From positions 86,651 through 150,650 of the forward strand of contig NZ_LMUL01000017.1 of assembly GCF_009765965.1 (NCBI RefSeq): a stretch of DNA of 64,000 bases, written 5' to 3'. The position numbers and the translations under genes are program-made. This stretch comes from Caulobacter sp. S45. GTDB lineage: Bacteria; Pseudomonadota; Alphaproteobacteria; Caulobacterales; Caulobacteraceae. This document shows positions 9,623 to 19,524 of the stretch, one piece after another. The notes beneath the pieces were generated by a model, which saw nothing but the letters and a program-made list of their open reading frames with translations, was not told the DNA's origin and did no database searches. The stretch's first letter is position 1. Each line of letters opens with the position of its first letter.

Positions 9623-12592
9623 ATGGCGGACGACGCAGGACTACGGAACACCGCTCGGATCGATCAGATCATGGGCGAGACCTCCTTCCTGTATGGCGGC
9701 AACGCCGCCTTCGTCGAGGATCTCTACGAAAGGTACGCCAAGGACCCGGGTTCGGTCGAACCGTCTTGGCGGGCCTATTTCGAGAGCCTGCGCGAACCGG
9801 CCCAGGCGATCAGCGCCGCAGCGGTCGAGCCGAGCTGGACCCGCAAGTCCGTCCCGGCCCAGCGCCCCGACTGGCTCTCGGCCATCGATGGGCTCTGGCC
9901 GGCGGTGGAGGCCAAGGTTTCTAAGGCCATCGCCGAGAAGAAGCCCGCCGCCTCCCAGGCTGACGTCCGCGCCGCCACCCTGGATTCCGTGCGCGCGATC
10001 ATGATGATCCGCGCCTATCGCATCCGCGGCCACCTGTCGGCGAACCTCGATCCGTTGGGCATCGAGCCGAAGATCGACAATCCCGAGTTGGAGCCGTCCT
10101 CCTACGGCTTCGCGGAGAGCGACTACGACCGCCCGATCTTCCTCGACTATGTGCTCGGGCTTGAGACCGCCAACATCCGCGAGATCCTTGCGATCATGCG
10201 GCGCACCTATTGCGGCAGCCTCGGCGTGCAGTTCATGCACATCTCCGACCCGCAGGAGAAGGCCTGGCTGCAGGAGCGGATCGAGCACAAGGACAACGAG
10301 ATCGCCTTCACCGCCGAAGGCAAGATCGCCATCCTGAAGAAGCTGATCGAGGGCGAGGGCTTCGAGCGCTTCCTGCACAAGCGCTTCCCCGGCACCAAGC
10401 GCTTTGGCCTGGACGGGGCGGAGGCCATGGTCCCGGCGCTGGAGCAGATCATCAAGCGCGGCGGCGCGCTGGGCGTGGACGAGATCGTCATCGGCATGCC
10501 CCACCGGGGCCGCCTGAACGTGCTGGCCGCGGTGATGGGCAAGCCCTACCGCGTGATCTTCCACGAGTTCCAGGGCGGTTCCTCGCTCCCCTCCGACATC
10601 GAGGGTTCGGGGGACGTGAAGTACCACCTGGGCGCCTCGTCGGACCGCGAGTTCGACGGCAACACCGTGCACCTGTCGCTGACCGCCAACCCCTCCCACC
10701 TGGAGATCGTCAACCCGGTGGTGCTGGGCAAGGCGCGCGCCAAGCAGACCCTGGACTTCCGCGCCGACCCGACCGCCGAGCGCAGCAAGGTGCTGCCGCT
10801 GCTGCTGCACGGCGACGCCGCCTTCGCCGGCCAGGGCGTGATCGCCGAGTGCTTCATGCTGATGGGGCTGAAGGGCTACAAGACCGGCGGCACCATCCAC
10901 TTCATCGTCAACAACCAGATCGGCTTCACCACCAGCCCGCGCAACTCGCGCTCCTCGCCCTATCCCTCGGATACGGCGCTGATGGTCGAGGCGCCGATCT
11001 TCCACGTCAACGGCGACGACCCCGAAGCCGTCACCTTCGCCACCAAGATCGCCATCGAGTACCGCCAGCTGTTCGGCAAGGACGCGGTGATCGACATGTT
11101 CTGCTATCGCCGCTTCGGTCACAACGAAGGCGACGACCCCACCTTCACCCAGCCCTTGATGTACGCCAAGATCAAGGACCAGCCCTCCACCCGCGAGCTG
11201 TACAGCCAGCGCCTGGTCGCTGAGGGCGTGACCACCGACGCCCAGGTCGAGGCCTTGGTCTCCGAGTTCGAGACCTTCCTCGACCAGGAATTCGACGCCG
11301 GGAAGAACTTCCACGCCAACAAGGCCGACTGGCTGGACGGCATCTGGTCGGGCATGAAGCTGACCCCCGGCGCGGAGCTGCCGATCGGCGACACCGGCGT
11401 GCCGGCCCAGAAACTGCTCGACCTCGGCCAGAAGATCACCGCCATCCCCGAGCGGCTGAACGTCCACAAGACGCTGCAGCGCGTCCTCGACGGCCGTCGC
11501 AAGGCGGTCGAGACCGGCGAGAACATCGACTGGGCTCTGGCCGAGCACCTGGCCTTCGCCAGCCTGCTCGACGAAGGCTATCCCATCCGCTTGTCCGGCC
11601 AGGACAGCGTGCGCGGCACCTTCTCCCAGCGCCATTCCGCGGTGGTCGACCAGACCACCGAGGAGCGCTACCTGCCGCTGAACCACCTTCGCGAGGGCCA
11701 GGGCTATTACGAGGTGATCGACTCGGCCCTGTCGGAAGAGGCGGTGCTGGGCTTCGAATACGGCTACAGCGTCGCCGACCCGAACACCCTGACCCTGTGG
11801 GAAGCCCAGTTCGGCGACTTCGCCAACGGCGCCCAGGTGGTGGTCGACCAGTTCATCTCGTCGGCCGAACGAAAGTGGCTGCGCATGTCGGGCCTGACCC
11901 TGCTGCTGCCTCACGGCTACGAGGGCCAGGGGCCGGAACATTCCTCTGCCCGTCTGGAGCGCTATCTCCAGCTCTGCGCCGAAGAGAACCTGCAGGTCGC
12001 CAACTGCTCGACGCCGGCCAACTACTTCCACATCCTGCGTCGCCAGATGCACCGGCCGTTCCGCAAGCCGCTGATCCTGATGACGCCCAAGTCGCTGCTC
12101 CGCCACAAGAAGGCGGTCTCGACCATGGCGGACCTAGCCGAGGGTTCGACCTTCCACCGCGTGCTGCACGACGACGCCCAGCGCCGTCCGGCGATCGCGG
12201 GCGTGACCCTTAAGCCCGACGACAAGATCCGCCGCGTCGTCCTGTGCTCGGGCAAGGTCTATTACGACCTGCTCGACGCGCGGGAGAAGAAGGGCGTCGA
12301 CGACGTCTACCTGATGCGCCTGGAGCAGTTCTATCCCTGGCCGATCCAATCGCTGCGCAAGGAGCTCGGCCGCTTCGTCAACGCGGAGTTGGTCTGGTGC
12401 CAGGAAGAACCCAAGAACATGGGCGGCTGGACCTTCGTCGATCCCTGGATCGAGCTGACGCTGAACAAGATGGAGATCGCCGCCAAGCGCGCCCGCTATG
12501 TCGGTCGCCCGGCCTCGGCCTCCACCGCGGCGGGCCTGATGACCCGCCATCTGAAAGAAGTCGAGACCTTCTCAAACGAGGCGTTCGCCTAA
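9623..12592 (+). CDS. sucA: 2-oxoglutarate dehydrogenase E1 component
   Basis: Thiamine-diphosphate-dependent decarboxylase that starts oxidation of 2-oxoglutarate to succinyl-CoA. It has 989 residues, typical of the family. The N-terminus carries the E2-binding [17 protein letters not shown] motif. Further on are [12 protein letters not shown], the substrate and ThDP regions ([16 protein letters not shown]; the NGDDPEAV magnesium site), the catalytic HRRHS-type region here as [10 protein letters not shown], and [24 protein letters not shown] lies 8 bp before the ATG. It is followed 40 bp later by sucB. Confidence 0.97.
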   Translation: MADDAGLRNTARIDQIMGETSFLYGGNAAFVEDLYERYAKDPGSVEPSWRAYFESLREPAQAISAAAVEPSWTRKSVPAQRPDWLSAIDGLWPAVEAKVSKAIAEKKPAASQADVRAATLDSVRAIMMIRAYRIRGHLSANLDPLGIEPKIDNPELEPSSYGFAESDYDRPIFLDYVLGLETANIREILAIMRRTYCGSLGVQFMHISDPQEKAWLQERIEHKDNEIAFTAEGKIAILKKLIEGEGFERFLHKRFPGTKRFGLDGAEAMVPALEQIIKRGGALGVDEIVIGMPHRGRLNVLAAVMGKPYRVIFHEFQGGSSLPSDIEGSGDVKYHLGASSDREFDGNTVHLSLTANPSHLEIVNPVVLGKARAKQTLDFRADPTAERSKVLPLLLHGDAAFAGQGVIAECFMLMGLKGYKTGGTIHFIVNNQIGFTTSPRNSRSSPYPSDTALMVEAPIFHVNGDDPEAVTFATKIAIEYRQLFGKDAVIDMFCYRRFGHNEGDDPTFTQPLMYAKIKDQPSTRELYSQRLVAEGVTTDAQVEALVSEFETFLDQEFDAGKNFHANKADWLDGIWSGMKLTPGAELPIGDTGVPAQKLLDLGQKITAIPERLNVHKTLQRVLDGRRKAVETGENIDWALAEHLAFASLLDEGYPIRLSGQDSVRGTFSQRHSAVVDQTTEERYLPLNHLREGQGYYEVIDSALSEEAVLGFEYGYSVADPNTLTLWEAQFGDFANGAQVVVDQFISSAERKWLRMSGLTLLLPHGYEGQGPEHSSARLERYLQLCAEENLQVANCSTPANYFHILRRQMHRPFRKPLILMTPKSLLRHKKAVSTMADLAEGSTFHRVLHDDAQRRPAIAGVTLKPDDKIRRVVLCSGKVYYDLLDAREKKGVDDVYLMRLEQFYPWPIQSLRKELGRFVNAELVWCQEEPKNMGGWTFVDPWIELTLNKMEIAAKRARYVGRPASASTAAGLMTRHLKEVETFSNEAFA

Positions 12593-12632
12593 CCGTCCGC
12601 CCACAAACGAAAAACCTGGGACCTCCTCCACC

Positions 12633-14198
12633 ATGACCGACATCCTCACGCCGACACTCGGCGAGTCCGTCAGCGAAGCCACCGTGGCGCGCTGGACCAA
12701 GAAGCCGGGCGATCCTGTGAAGAAGGACGAGGTCCTGGTGGAGCTGGAGACCGACAAGGTCAGCCTCGAAGTCGCCTCGCCCTCCAATGGCGTGCTGGGC
12801 GCGATCTCGGCGCCGGAAGGCGCGACCGTGATCCAGGGCCAAAAGCTAGGCGACGTGACCGAGAACGGCGCCGCCCAGCCCGCCAAGGGCAAGGCCGCTC
12901 CGGCCGCTGCGCCTGCCAAGGCCGCCCCCGCGCCGGCCGTCGCTGCGCCCGCGCCGGCCGCCGTCGCCCCGGCCAAGGCGGTTGAAGCCTCCGCCGCCGT
13001 CGAGGTGGTCGTGCCCACCATGGGCGAATCTGTGACTGAGGGGACCATCTCCACCTGGTCCAAGAAGGTCGGCGACAAGGTCAGCCGCGACGAGGTCCTG
13101 GTCGAGATCGAGACCGACAAGGTCGCGGTCGAGGTCTCAGCCCCCGCCGACGGCGTGCTGAGTGAGATTCTGGCCCCCAACGGCGCCACGGTGACGCCGA
13201 ATCAGGTCATCGCCCATATCGGCGGTGCATCCGGCCAAGTCGCAGCGGCTCAGCCTTCGGCCGCCGGCCAGTCGACCCCGGCCAACCAGCCGCCCGCCGC
13301 CCAGAAGGGCTCGGCTCCCGCCACCCTGTCGCCGTCGGTGCAACGCATCGTCACCGAGAACAAGCTCGACCCGTCCGCCATCTCCGGCACCGGGCCGGAC
13401 GGCCGCATCCTGAAGGGCGACGCGCTCCAGGCCAGCGCCGCGCCGGCGGCGGCTCCTCCGGCCGCGCCTGTGGCTCCCGCCGCGCCGCGTGCACTGGGCG
13501 CCCGCGAAGAGCGGGTGAAGATGACCCGCCTGCGTCAGACCATCGCCAAGCGGCTGAAGGACGCGCAGAACTCCGCCGCCATGCTGACGACCTTCAACGA
13601 GGTCGACATGACCAACGTCATGGCGCTGCGCAACCAGTACAAGGACGTGTTCGAGAAGAAGCACGGCGTGAAGCTCGGCTTCATGAGCTTCTTCACCCGC
13701 GCCTGTATCGCGGCCCTGAAGGAGGTCCCCGACGTCAATGCCGAGATCGACGGCACGGACCTGATCTACAAGAACCACTACGACATCGGCGTGGCGGTCG
13801 GCACCGAGCGGGGCCTGGTGGTCCCGGTGGTGCGCGACGCCGACCTGCTGTCGCTGGCGGGCATCGAGAAGGCCATCGGCGATCTCGGCAAGAAGGCGCG
13901 CGACGGCAAGCTGTCCATCGAGGACATGCAGGGCGGCACCTTCACCATCACCAATGGCGGGGTCTACGGCTCGCTGATGTCGACGCCGATCCTCAACGCG
14001 CCGCAGTCGGGCGTGCTGGGCATGCACAACATCGTCCAGCGCCCGATGGCGGTGAACGGCCAGGTGCTGATCCGGCCGATGATGTATCTGGCGCTCAGCT
14101 ACGATCACCGCATCGTCGACGGCAAGGGCGCGGTGACCTTCCTGGTGGCGGTGAAGAACGCCATCGAGGATCCGCAGCGCCTGCTGCTGGATCTGTAA
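12633..14198 (+). CDS. sucB: 2-oxoglutarate dehydrogenase E2, dihydrolipoyl succinyltransferase with two lipoyl domains
   Basis: Core of the 2-oxoglutarate dehydrogenase complex; moves the succinyl group from E1 to CoA. The 521-residue protein has two lipoyl domains with lipoyl-lysines in ETDKV at Lys42 and Lys163, joined by Ala/Pro/Lys-rich swinging linkers, an E1/E3-binding domain ([18 protein letters not shown]), and the catalytic domain ending in [16 protein letters not shown] with the active-site His and Asp. Many bacterial SucB proteins have a single lipoyl domain at about 400 residues, so this is a duplicated form. Confidence 0.96.
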   Translation: MTDILTPTLGESVSEATVARWTKKPGDPVKKDEVLVELETDKVSLEVASPSNGVLGAISAPEGATVIQGQKLGDVTENGAAQPAKGKAAPAAAPAKAAPAPAVAAPAPAAVAPAKAVEASAAVEVVVPTMGESVTEGTISTWSKKVGDKVSRDEVLVEIETDKVAVEVSAPADGVLSEILAPNGATVTPNQVIAHIGGASGQVAAAQPSAAGQSTPANQPPAAQKGSAPATLSPSVQRIVTENKLDPSAISGTGPDGRILKGDALQASAAPAAAPPAAPVAPAAPRALGAREERVKMTRLRQTIAKRLKDAQNSAAMLTTFNEVDMTNVMALRNQYKDVFEKKHGVKLGFMSFFTRACIAALKEVPDVNAEIDGTDLIYKNHYDIGVAVGTERGLVVPVVRDADLLSLAGIEKAIGDLGKKARDGKLSIEDMQGGTFTITNGGVYGSLMSTPILNAPQSGVLGMHNIVQRPMAVNGQVLIRPMMYLALSYDHRIVDGKGAVTFLVAVKNAIEDPQRLLLDL

Positions 14199-14201
14199 CC
14201 C

Positions 14202-14375
14202 ATGCACGCCGAGGCGCTGGTCCAGGTCATCGAGGACGGGGAGGAGCAGATCGTCCTGCTTACGCCCGGCTTCGAGCTGGACAGCGCCGAGGTCGTGCTC
14301 GAGCGGGTCGGCGGCGCAGTGGCGATCCATCCGGTTCCGCGCCGGCCCGCCGGATCGGCGGCGTCCAGCCAATGA
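14202..14375 (+). CDS. Small AbrB/VapB-like protein, orphan
   Basis: A 57-residue frame starting 3 bp after sucB. From residue 11 it matches the swapped-hairpin AbrB fold of VapB antitoxins: DGEEQIVLL, PGFELDSAEVVLERVG, AVAIHPVP align with the VapB pattern NGxSQAVRLP, EFxxxxxEVxIxRxG, AVxLxP. VapB proteins normally bind DNA and neutralise a PIN-domain toxin. The following 46-residue frame (14372-14512), overlapping by ATGA, has no PIN motifs, so no toxin is evident. It is probably translated with sucB. Assignment rests on pattern matching by eye. Confidence 0.55.
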   Translation: MHAEALVQVIEDGEEQIVLLTPGFELDSAEVVLERVGGAVAIHPVPRRPAGSAASSQ

Positions 14376-14515
14376 CGACGCGCCTGTTTCTGCTCGGCGG
14401 AAACGACCCTTTCCGCGTCTACGATGCCGGCTTACCTGCGCACAGCGGCTGCGCGGAGGACCGGATGAACCCATCGGCGCTTTCTGCGAAGCCGCCGGCT
14501 CTGAGGATTTGACAA

Positions 14516-15922
14516 ATGGCTGACCAAACCCAGTACGACGTCGTCATCATCGGGGGCGGTCCCGGCGGCTACAACGCCGCGATCCGCGCCGGCCAGCTCG
14601 GGCTGAAGGTCGCCTGCGTGGAGATGCGCAAGACGCTCGGCGGCACCTGCCTGAACGTGGGCTGCATCCCGTCCAAGGCCCTGCTGCACGCCTCGGAAAT
14701 GTACGAGGAGGCCAAGACCGGCTTCGCCTCGCTGGGCATCAAGGTGTCGCCCGAGCTCGACCTGCCGCAGATGCACAAGCAGAAGGCCGACAGCGTCGAT
14801 CAGCTGACCAAGGGCATCCAGTTCCTGTTCAAGAAGTACAAGGCCGACTGGGTCAAGGGCCAGGGCCGCATCGCTGGCCCCGGCAAGGTCGTGGTCAAGG
14901 CCGAGGACGGGTCCGAGCAGACGCTGGAGACCAAGAACATCATCATCGCTACGGGTTCGGAGCCGTCGCGGCTGCCTGGCGTCGAGGTGGACCAGAAGCG
15001 TATCGTCGATTCGACCGGCGCCCTGACCATCCCGGACGTGCCCAAGAAGCTGATCGTCATCGGCGCGGGCATCATCGGCCTGGAGCTGGGCTCGGTGTGG
15101 CGCCGCCTGGGGGCGGAGATGGAGGTGGTCGAGTATCTGGACCGCATCATCCCCGGCGCCGACGGCGAGGTGGCCACCGCCTTCCAACGCTCGCTGACCA
15201 AGCAGGGCGTCAAGTTCCACCTCGGCATGAAGGTGACGGGCGCAACGACGTCGGATACCGGCGTGAAGCTGACCGTCGAGCCCAAGGCCGGCGGCCCGGC
15301 CGAAACGCTGGAGGCGGACGTGGTGCTGCTGGCGGTCGGCCGCCGTCCGTTCACCGAGAACCTCGGCCTGGACAGCGTGGGCATCAAGGCCGACCCGCGC
15401 GGCTTCATCGACACCGACCACTACAAGACCTCGGCGCCGGGCGTGTGGGCCATCGGCGACGTCACCCACGGCCCCATGCTCGCCCACAAGGCCGAGGACG
15501 AGGCGGTGGCCTGTATCGAACTGATCGCGGGCAAGGCCGGCCATGTGAACTACGACGTGATCCCGGGCGTGATCTACACCACCCCGGAAGTGGCCTGGGT
15601 CGGCAAGACCGAGGAGGAGCTGAAGGCCGCGGGCGTCGCCTACAAGATCGGCAAGTTCCCCTTCTCCGCCAACAGCCGCGCCAAGGTGAACCATGAGGCC
15701 GAGGGCTTCGTGAAGGTGCTGGCCGACGCCACCACCGACCGCATTCTGGGCGTGCACATGATCGGGCCGTCGGTCGGCGAGATGATCGGCGAATACTGCG
15801 TGGCCATGGAGTTCGGCGGCGCATCCGAGGACGTGGCCCGCACCTGCCACCCGCACCCCACCCGCTCCGAAGCCCTGCGCCAAGCGGCCATGGGCGTCGA
15901 GGGCTGGACCATGCAGGCCTAG
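14516..15922 (+). CDS. lpdA: Dihydrolipoyl dehydrogenase (E3)
   Basis: Flavoprotein that re-oxidises the lipoyl groups of the E2 with NAD+. It has 468 residues, FAD-binding GGGPGGYNAAIRAGQLG, the redox-active disulfide GGTCLNVGCIPSKALL, NAD-binding GAGIIGLELGSVW, the second FAD motif VWAIGDVTHGPMLAHKAEDE, and the C-terminal catalytic HPHPTRSE. Being just after sucAB, it most likely serves the 2-oxoglutarate complex, and may also supply other complexes. Confidence 0.96.
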   Translation: MADQTQYDVVIIGGGPGGYNAAIRAGQLGLKVACVEMRKTLGGTCLNVGCIPSKALLHASEMYEEAKTGFASLGIKVSPELDLPQMHKQKADSVDQLTKGIQFLFKKYKADWVKGQGRIAGPGKVVVKAEDGSEQTLETKNIIIATGSEPSRLPGVEVDQKRIVDSTGALTIPDVPKKLIVIGAGIIGLELGSVWRRLGAEMEVVEYLDRIIPGADGEVATAFQRSLTKQGVKFHLGMKVTGATTSDTGVKLTVEPKAGGPAETLEADVVLLAVGRRPFTENLGLDSVGIKADPRGFIDTDHYKTSAPGVWAIGDVTHGPMLAHKAEDEAVACIELIAGKAGHVNYDVIPGVIYTTPEVAWVGKTEEELKAAGVAYKIGKFPFSANSRAKVNHEAEGFVKVLADATTDRILGVHMIGPSVGEMIGEYCVAMEFGGASEDVARTCHPHPTRSEALRQAAMGVEGWTMQA

Positions 15923-15928
15923 TTTCGT

Positions 15929-16059
15929 TTCTCCTCCTCTGCGAAAGCGGGGGAGGGGGACCGCGCGTAGCGGGGTGGTGGGGGCTGCAATCCGCAGCGC
16001 TTAACGAGCTCCCTCCGTCGGCTTCGCCGCCACCTCCCCCGCTGCGCAGGGGAGGAGAA
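15929..16059. repeat. Composite palindromic repeat between lpdA and tetR
   Basis: Both ends are near-matching inverted copies of one motif: TTCTCCTCC, TGCGAAAGC, GGGGGAGG at the left, and CCTCCCCCGCTGCGC, AGGGGAGGAGAA at the right. The ~80 bp interior has GGGGTGGTGGGGGCTGC and CTCCCTCCGTCGGCTTCGCC. The end motif recurs alone at 53101-53131. It lies between two convergent genes and may end transcription from both. Confidence 0.7.
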
Positions 16060-16062
16060 GGG

Positions 16063-16707
16063 TCAGGCTGGCCGCGCCCCGAAAGCCGCCACGAAGGTCT
16101 CGACCGCCGCCTCGATATTGTCGTCGATCGCCTTGGCGCTTGGCGGCGCGATCACGTTCCAGAGGCGTGGGCGGTAGAGACCCGCAAGGCATAGCTCAAG
16201 GAATTGTTCCGCTGCGCGGCGCGAATCGGTGCTGCGCAGGCGGCCAGCCTGCATCTGCTCTTCCATGTAGGCCGATAGACGCCGCACGCCTTCACGCGGA
16301 CCCGCCTCGTACATGGTCTGGCCGAGCGCGGGGAAGCGCAGCACCTCGGACACCAGCATCCGCGTGAAGGTCATCACATCGTCGCTGAGCACCATGGTGG
16401 TGTAACGGGCGCCGAGCGTGCGCAGGCCGTTGGCCACGTCGTCGTCATTGGTGGCCACGCCGTCGAACATCAGCGCCATCTTGCGTTCGCACTGGTCCTC
16501 GATCACCGCCCTGAACAGCTCCTCCTTGGACGCGAAGTAGTTGTAGAGCGTGCCTTTGGAGCCGCCGAGCCGGGCGGCGATGGTCGACATCGAGGCGGCC
16601 GCATAGCCGTCCTCCATGAAGGTCGTGCGAGCGATTTCCAGGATAGTCTGACGGCGGATGTCCTTCGCCGTGACCCTGATGCATCCGTCATCCATATCTC
16701 TGACCAT
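16063..16707 (-). CDS. TetR family transcriptional repressor of the adjacent efflux operon
   Basis: A 214-residue one-component regulator. The N-terminal helix-turn-helix is canonical: ILEIARTTFMEDGYAAASMSTIAARLGGSKGTLYNYFASKEELF. The C-terminal ~140 residues are the ligand/dimer domain. It is divergent from the NodT-EmrA-EmrB operon, and identical palindromes sit directly before its start and in the operon's leader, so repression of both is likely. Because the first palindrome abuts the ATG at 16707, the ATG at codon 5 (16695) may be the true start; neither has a strong ribosome site. Confidence 0.9.
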   Translation of the reverse strand: MVRDMDDGCIRVTAKDIRRQTILEIARTTFMEDGYAAASMSTIAARLGGSKGTLYNYFASKEELFRAVIEDQCERKMALMFDGVATNDDDVANGLRTLGARYTTMVLSDDVMTFTRMLVSEVLRFPALGQTMYEAGPREGVRRLSAYMEEQMQAGRLRSTDSRRAAEQFLELCLAGLYRPRLWNVIAPPSAKAIDDNIEAAVETFVAAFGARPA

Positions 16708-16717
16708 ACCGTACGGT
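16708..16717. promoter_or_regulatory. TetR operator palindrome 1
   Basis: Perfect 10-bp palindrome ACCGTACGGT immediately upstream of the annotated tetR start. The same word occurs at 16769-16778, 61 bp away (about six helical turns). Two copies of a perfect palindrome in a tetR/efflux divergent gap strongly suggest operators; binding is inferred. Confidence 0.7.
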
Positions 16718-16768
16718 TTTTTCTTGAACGGTCACCGATCAAGGTGTAACCCGCCGCTTATTGGCCGA

Positions 16769-16778
16769 ACCGTACGGT
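16769..16778. promoter_or_regulatory. TetR operator palindrome 2
   Basis: Second exact copy of ACCGTACGGT, extended by a third half-site (ACGG at 16779-16782). It lies 20 bp before the start chosen for the outer-membrane efflux gene, where a bound repressor would block its expression. Confidence 0.7.
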
Positions 16779-16798
16779 ACGGTCAGAAGATTGTCGAG

Positions 16799-18298
16799 AT
16801 GCATATGACCCTTTTGTGTGTCGCCGGCCCATCCCGTGGCCGGCCGGGGCGGACCCGCTCCTATCGTGAAGTCCTGCTCGCGAGCCTGGCGTTGTGCGCC
16901 GCGGCCCTGTCGGCCTGCGCGCCGGACCTGGGCCCCGCGCCCAAGCTGTCCGAGCCGGCGGCTTACGCCACCGAAAAGAGCTTCGCCGTCGCCGGTACAG
17001 ACTGGCCCGCGCAGGACTGGTGGACTGTCTATGGCGACCTGCAGCTGGACCAGCTGGAGGGCGAGGCCATCCATGGCGCGCCGGACCTGAAGGCCGCCCA
17101 GGCGCGGGTGCGTTCCGCCCAGGGCGTCGCCGAGCAGGCGCGGGCGGCGTTGCTGCCCCAGTTCAGCGGCGACGGCAGCATCCAGACCACCAAGCAGAGC
17201 GTGAACGAAGGCTTCCCGCCAGAATTCCAGGCCTTTCTGCCGCACGGCTATCATACCCAGACCCGCATCGCCGCCGACCTGGACTGGCAGCTCGACTTTT
17301 TCGGCCGCAATCGCGCGGCCCTGGCGGCGGCGACCTCTTCGGCCCGCGCGACCGAGGCCGATGCGGCGGCGGCGCGGCTGCAGATCACCGCGGCGGTGGC
17401 GAGCAGCTACGCCGACCTAGTGCGGCTCTACGCCGACCGGGACGCGGCGGCCGATGCGCTGCGGGTGCGCGAGGATACGCTGAAGCTGGTCGGCCAGCGG
17501 CTGCACAACGGGCTGGAGACGCGCGGCGAATACAGCCAGCAGGCCCAGACCGTGCCGACCGCGCGCGGCGACCTGGAGGCCATCGACCGTCAGATTCTGA
17601 CTGTGCGCCATGAGATCGCGGCCCTGATGGGCGAGGGGCCCGACCGGGGCCTGGCGATTTCGCGGCCGGCGTCGACCCAGCTTCGCGCTTTCGGACTGCC
17701 GCCGCACCTATCGGCCGACCTGATCGGGCGTCGGGCTGACATCGTCGCCGCCCGCTTGCGAGCCGAAGCCGCCTCCAAGCAGGTGAAGGTGGCCAGGACC
17801 GACTTCTATCCGAACGTCGACCTGACCGGCTTTTATGGGGTGCAGTCGCTGGGGCTCAACACCCTGACCCAGTACGGCTCGGTGATCGGGGCGATCGGGC
17901 CGGCGGTGCGCCTGCCGATCTTCTCCGAGGGACGGCTCGAAGGCGCCTATCGCGGTGCGCGGGCCGAATACGACGCGGCGGTGGCCAACTACGACCAGGC
18001 GCTGACCAATGCGCTGCGCGATGTTGCCGACGCCGTCAGCGACCAGCGCGCCCTGCAGTCCCAGGTGGTCGACGCCGAACAGGCCCGCACCTCGGCCGAG
18101 GACGCCTTCCGCATCGCCAAACTTCGCTATCAGGGCGGCCTTTCGCCCTATCTGAACGTGCTGACCGCTGAAAACGGGGTGCTTACGGCCCGGCGCAATG
18201 TCGCCGATCTGCAGGCCCAGGCGCTGTCGCTGGACGTCTCCCTCGTGAGGGCGCTCGGTGGCGGCTACACTGAACCCACCCGTCTCGCCGTCCGCTGA
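16799..18298 (+). CDS. NodT-type outer-membrane efflux lipoprotein
   Basis: TolC-family channel that lets the EmrAB-like pump below export across the outer membrane. The start at 16799 (MHMTLL) gives 499 residues with a lipobox LSAC (Cys40) after a hydrophobic stretch, so it is probably lipid-anchored; frames further upstream run through the operators. Two outer-membrane-efflux repeats follow, with the family's conserved DLDWQLDFFGRNRAAL and, in the second half, RRADIVAARLRAEAA. It is first of three genes, 14 bp ahead of the membrane fusion protein, and probably repressed by the divergent TetR. Confidence 0.9.
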   Translation: MHMTLLCVAGPSRGRPGRTRSYREVLLASLALCAAALSACAPDLGPAPKLSEPAAYATEKSFAVAGTDWPAQDWWTVYGDLQLDQLEGEAIHGAPDLKAAQARVRSAQGVAEQARAALLPQFSGDGSIQTTKQSVNEGFPPEFQAFLPHGYHTQTRIAADLDWQLDFFGRNRAALAAATSSARATEADAAAARLQITAAVASSYADLVRLYADRDAAADALRVREDTLKLVGQRLHNGLETRGEYSQQAQTVPTARGDLEAIDRQILTVRHEIAALMGEGPDRGLAISRPASTQLRAFGLPPHLSADLIGRRADIVAARLRAEAASKQVKVARTDFYPNVDLTGFYGVQSLGLNTLTQYGSVIGAIGPAVRLPIFSEGRLEGAYRGARAEYDAAVANYDQALTNALRDVADAVSDQRALQSQVVDAEQARTSAEDAFRIAKLRYQGGLSPYLNVLTAENGVLTARRNVADLQAQALSLDVSLVRALGGGYTEPTRLAVR

Positions 18299-18312
18299 CC
18301 GAGGACTTCGAC

Positions 18313-19524
18313 ATGCCTGACGATATGAGCCCGCCCGCGGAAACGCGTCGCGTGGAAGCCGCCCCGGCCACCGCCGCCGCACCACATTCCGCAACAGCCG
18401 CCAAGCCTGGCCGCAAGCGCCTGTTCGGCCTGCTGGGCGCGGTCGTGCTGATCGCCGCCATCGGCTACGGGGTCTACTACGTGTTGGTCCTGTCCAACTT
18501 CGTCTCCACCGACAACGCCTATGTCGGCGCGGACGTGGCCCAGATCACTCCCCAGGTGTTCGGGCAGATCCAGGATGTCCGAGCCCAGGATACCCAGACG
18601 GTGAAGAAGGGTGACATCCTGGTGGTGATCAACCCGGCCGACGCCGATATCGCCGTCGCCCAGGCGCAGGCCCAGTATGGCCAGGCCGTGCGGCGAGTGC
18701 AGCAGTATCTGGCCAACAACCAGGCGTCCGGCGCCCAGATCACTGCGCGCAACGCCGACATCACCCGCGCCGCCGCCCAGCTCGCCGCGGCCCAGAGCGA
18801 CGTCGACCGCACCGCCATCGACTACAAGCGGCGCGAGGCCCTGCAGGCTTCGGGCGCGGTGTCGGGCGAGGAGCTGAGCACGGCGCGCAACGCCTACCAG
18901 ACCGCCGTCGCCAATCTGGCCGCCGTAAAGGCCGCCGGGGCCCAGGCCCAGGCCAACAAGACCGTGGCCGAAGGTCAACTCGCTTCCGGCGTGGCGCTGA
19001 CCAGCGGTGTCGACGTGGCGCATAACCCCGAGGTCGCCGCCGCCAAGGCCGCCCTGGACAACGCCTTGCTCAGCCAGTCCCGCACCGTGCTGCGCGCGCC
19101 GTTCGACGGCGTGGTGGCCCAGCGTCAGGTCCAGGTCGGCCAGCGCGTGGCCATCGGCGACAAGCTGATGACCGTGGTGCCGATCTCCAAGGTCTATGTC
19201 GACGCCAACTTCAAGGAATCCCAGCTGCGCAAGGTCCTGGTCGGCCAGCCGGTCGAGCTGACCGCCGACCGCTGGGGCAAGGGCGTGAAGTTCCACGGTC
19301 GCGTGCAGGGCCTGTCGGGCGGCACCGGCTCGGCCTTCGCGGTGATCCCGGCGCAGAACGCCACCGGCAACTGGATCAAGGTCGTGCAACGCCTGCCGGT
19401 GCGCGTTTCGCTGGACCCGCGCGAGCTCGAGCAGCACCCGCTGCGGGTCGGCCTGTCCATGGATGCGGTCGTCGATGTCGGCGCCAAGGGCGAGGGACGT
19501 CCGGTCGGGGCCGACCGGCCGTGA
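18313..19524 (+). CDS. EmrA/HlyD-family membrane fusion protein
   Basis: Periplasmic adaptor linking the inner-membrane transporter to the outer-membrane channel. The 403-residue protein has a cytoplasmic Ala/Pro-rich leader, a membrane anchor around residues 38-57, the EmrA signature SNFVSTDNAYVGADVAQI, a long alpha-hairpin with heptad-like Ala/Gln repeats (about 115-220), and the lipoyl-like half VLRAPFDGVVAQRQVQVGQ. It overlaps the transporter start by 4 bp (GTGA), showing translational coupling. Confidence 0.93.
   Translation: MPDDMSPPAETRRVEAAPATAAAPHSATAAKPGRKRLFGLLGAVVLIAAIGYGVYYVLVLSNFVSTDNAYVGADVAQITPQVFGQIQDVRAQDTQTVKKGDILVVINPADADIAVAQAQAQYGQAVRRVQQYLANNQASGAQITARNADITRAAAQLAAAQSDVDRTAIDYKRREALQASGAVSGEELSTARNAYQTAVANLAAVKAAGAQAQANKTVAEGQLASGVALTSGVDVAHNPEVAAAKAALDNALLSQSRTVLRAPFDGVVAQRQVQVGQRVAIGDKLMTVVPISKVYVDANFKESQLRKVLVGQPVELTADRWGKGVKFHGRVQGLSGGTGSAFAVIPAQNATGNWIKVVQRLPVRVSLDPRELEQHPLRVGLSMDAVVDVGAKGEGRPVGADRP

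Noticed and set aside
9641-12106. 821-codon minus-strand frame opposite sucA
   Set aside because: Antisense shadow of a highly conserved E1 gene; composition is repeated Val/Asp/Gly/His and there is no motif.
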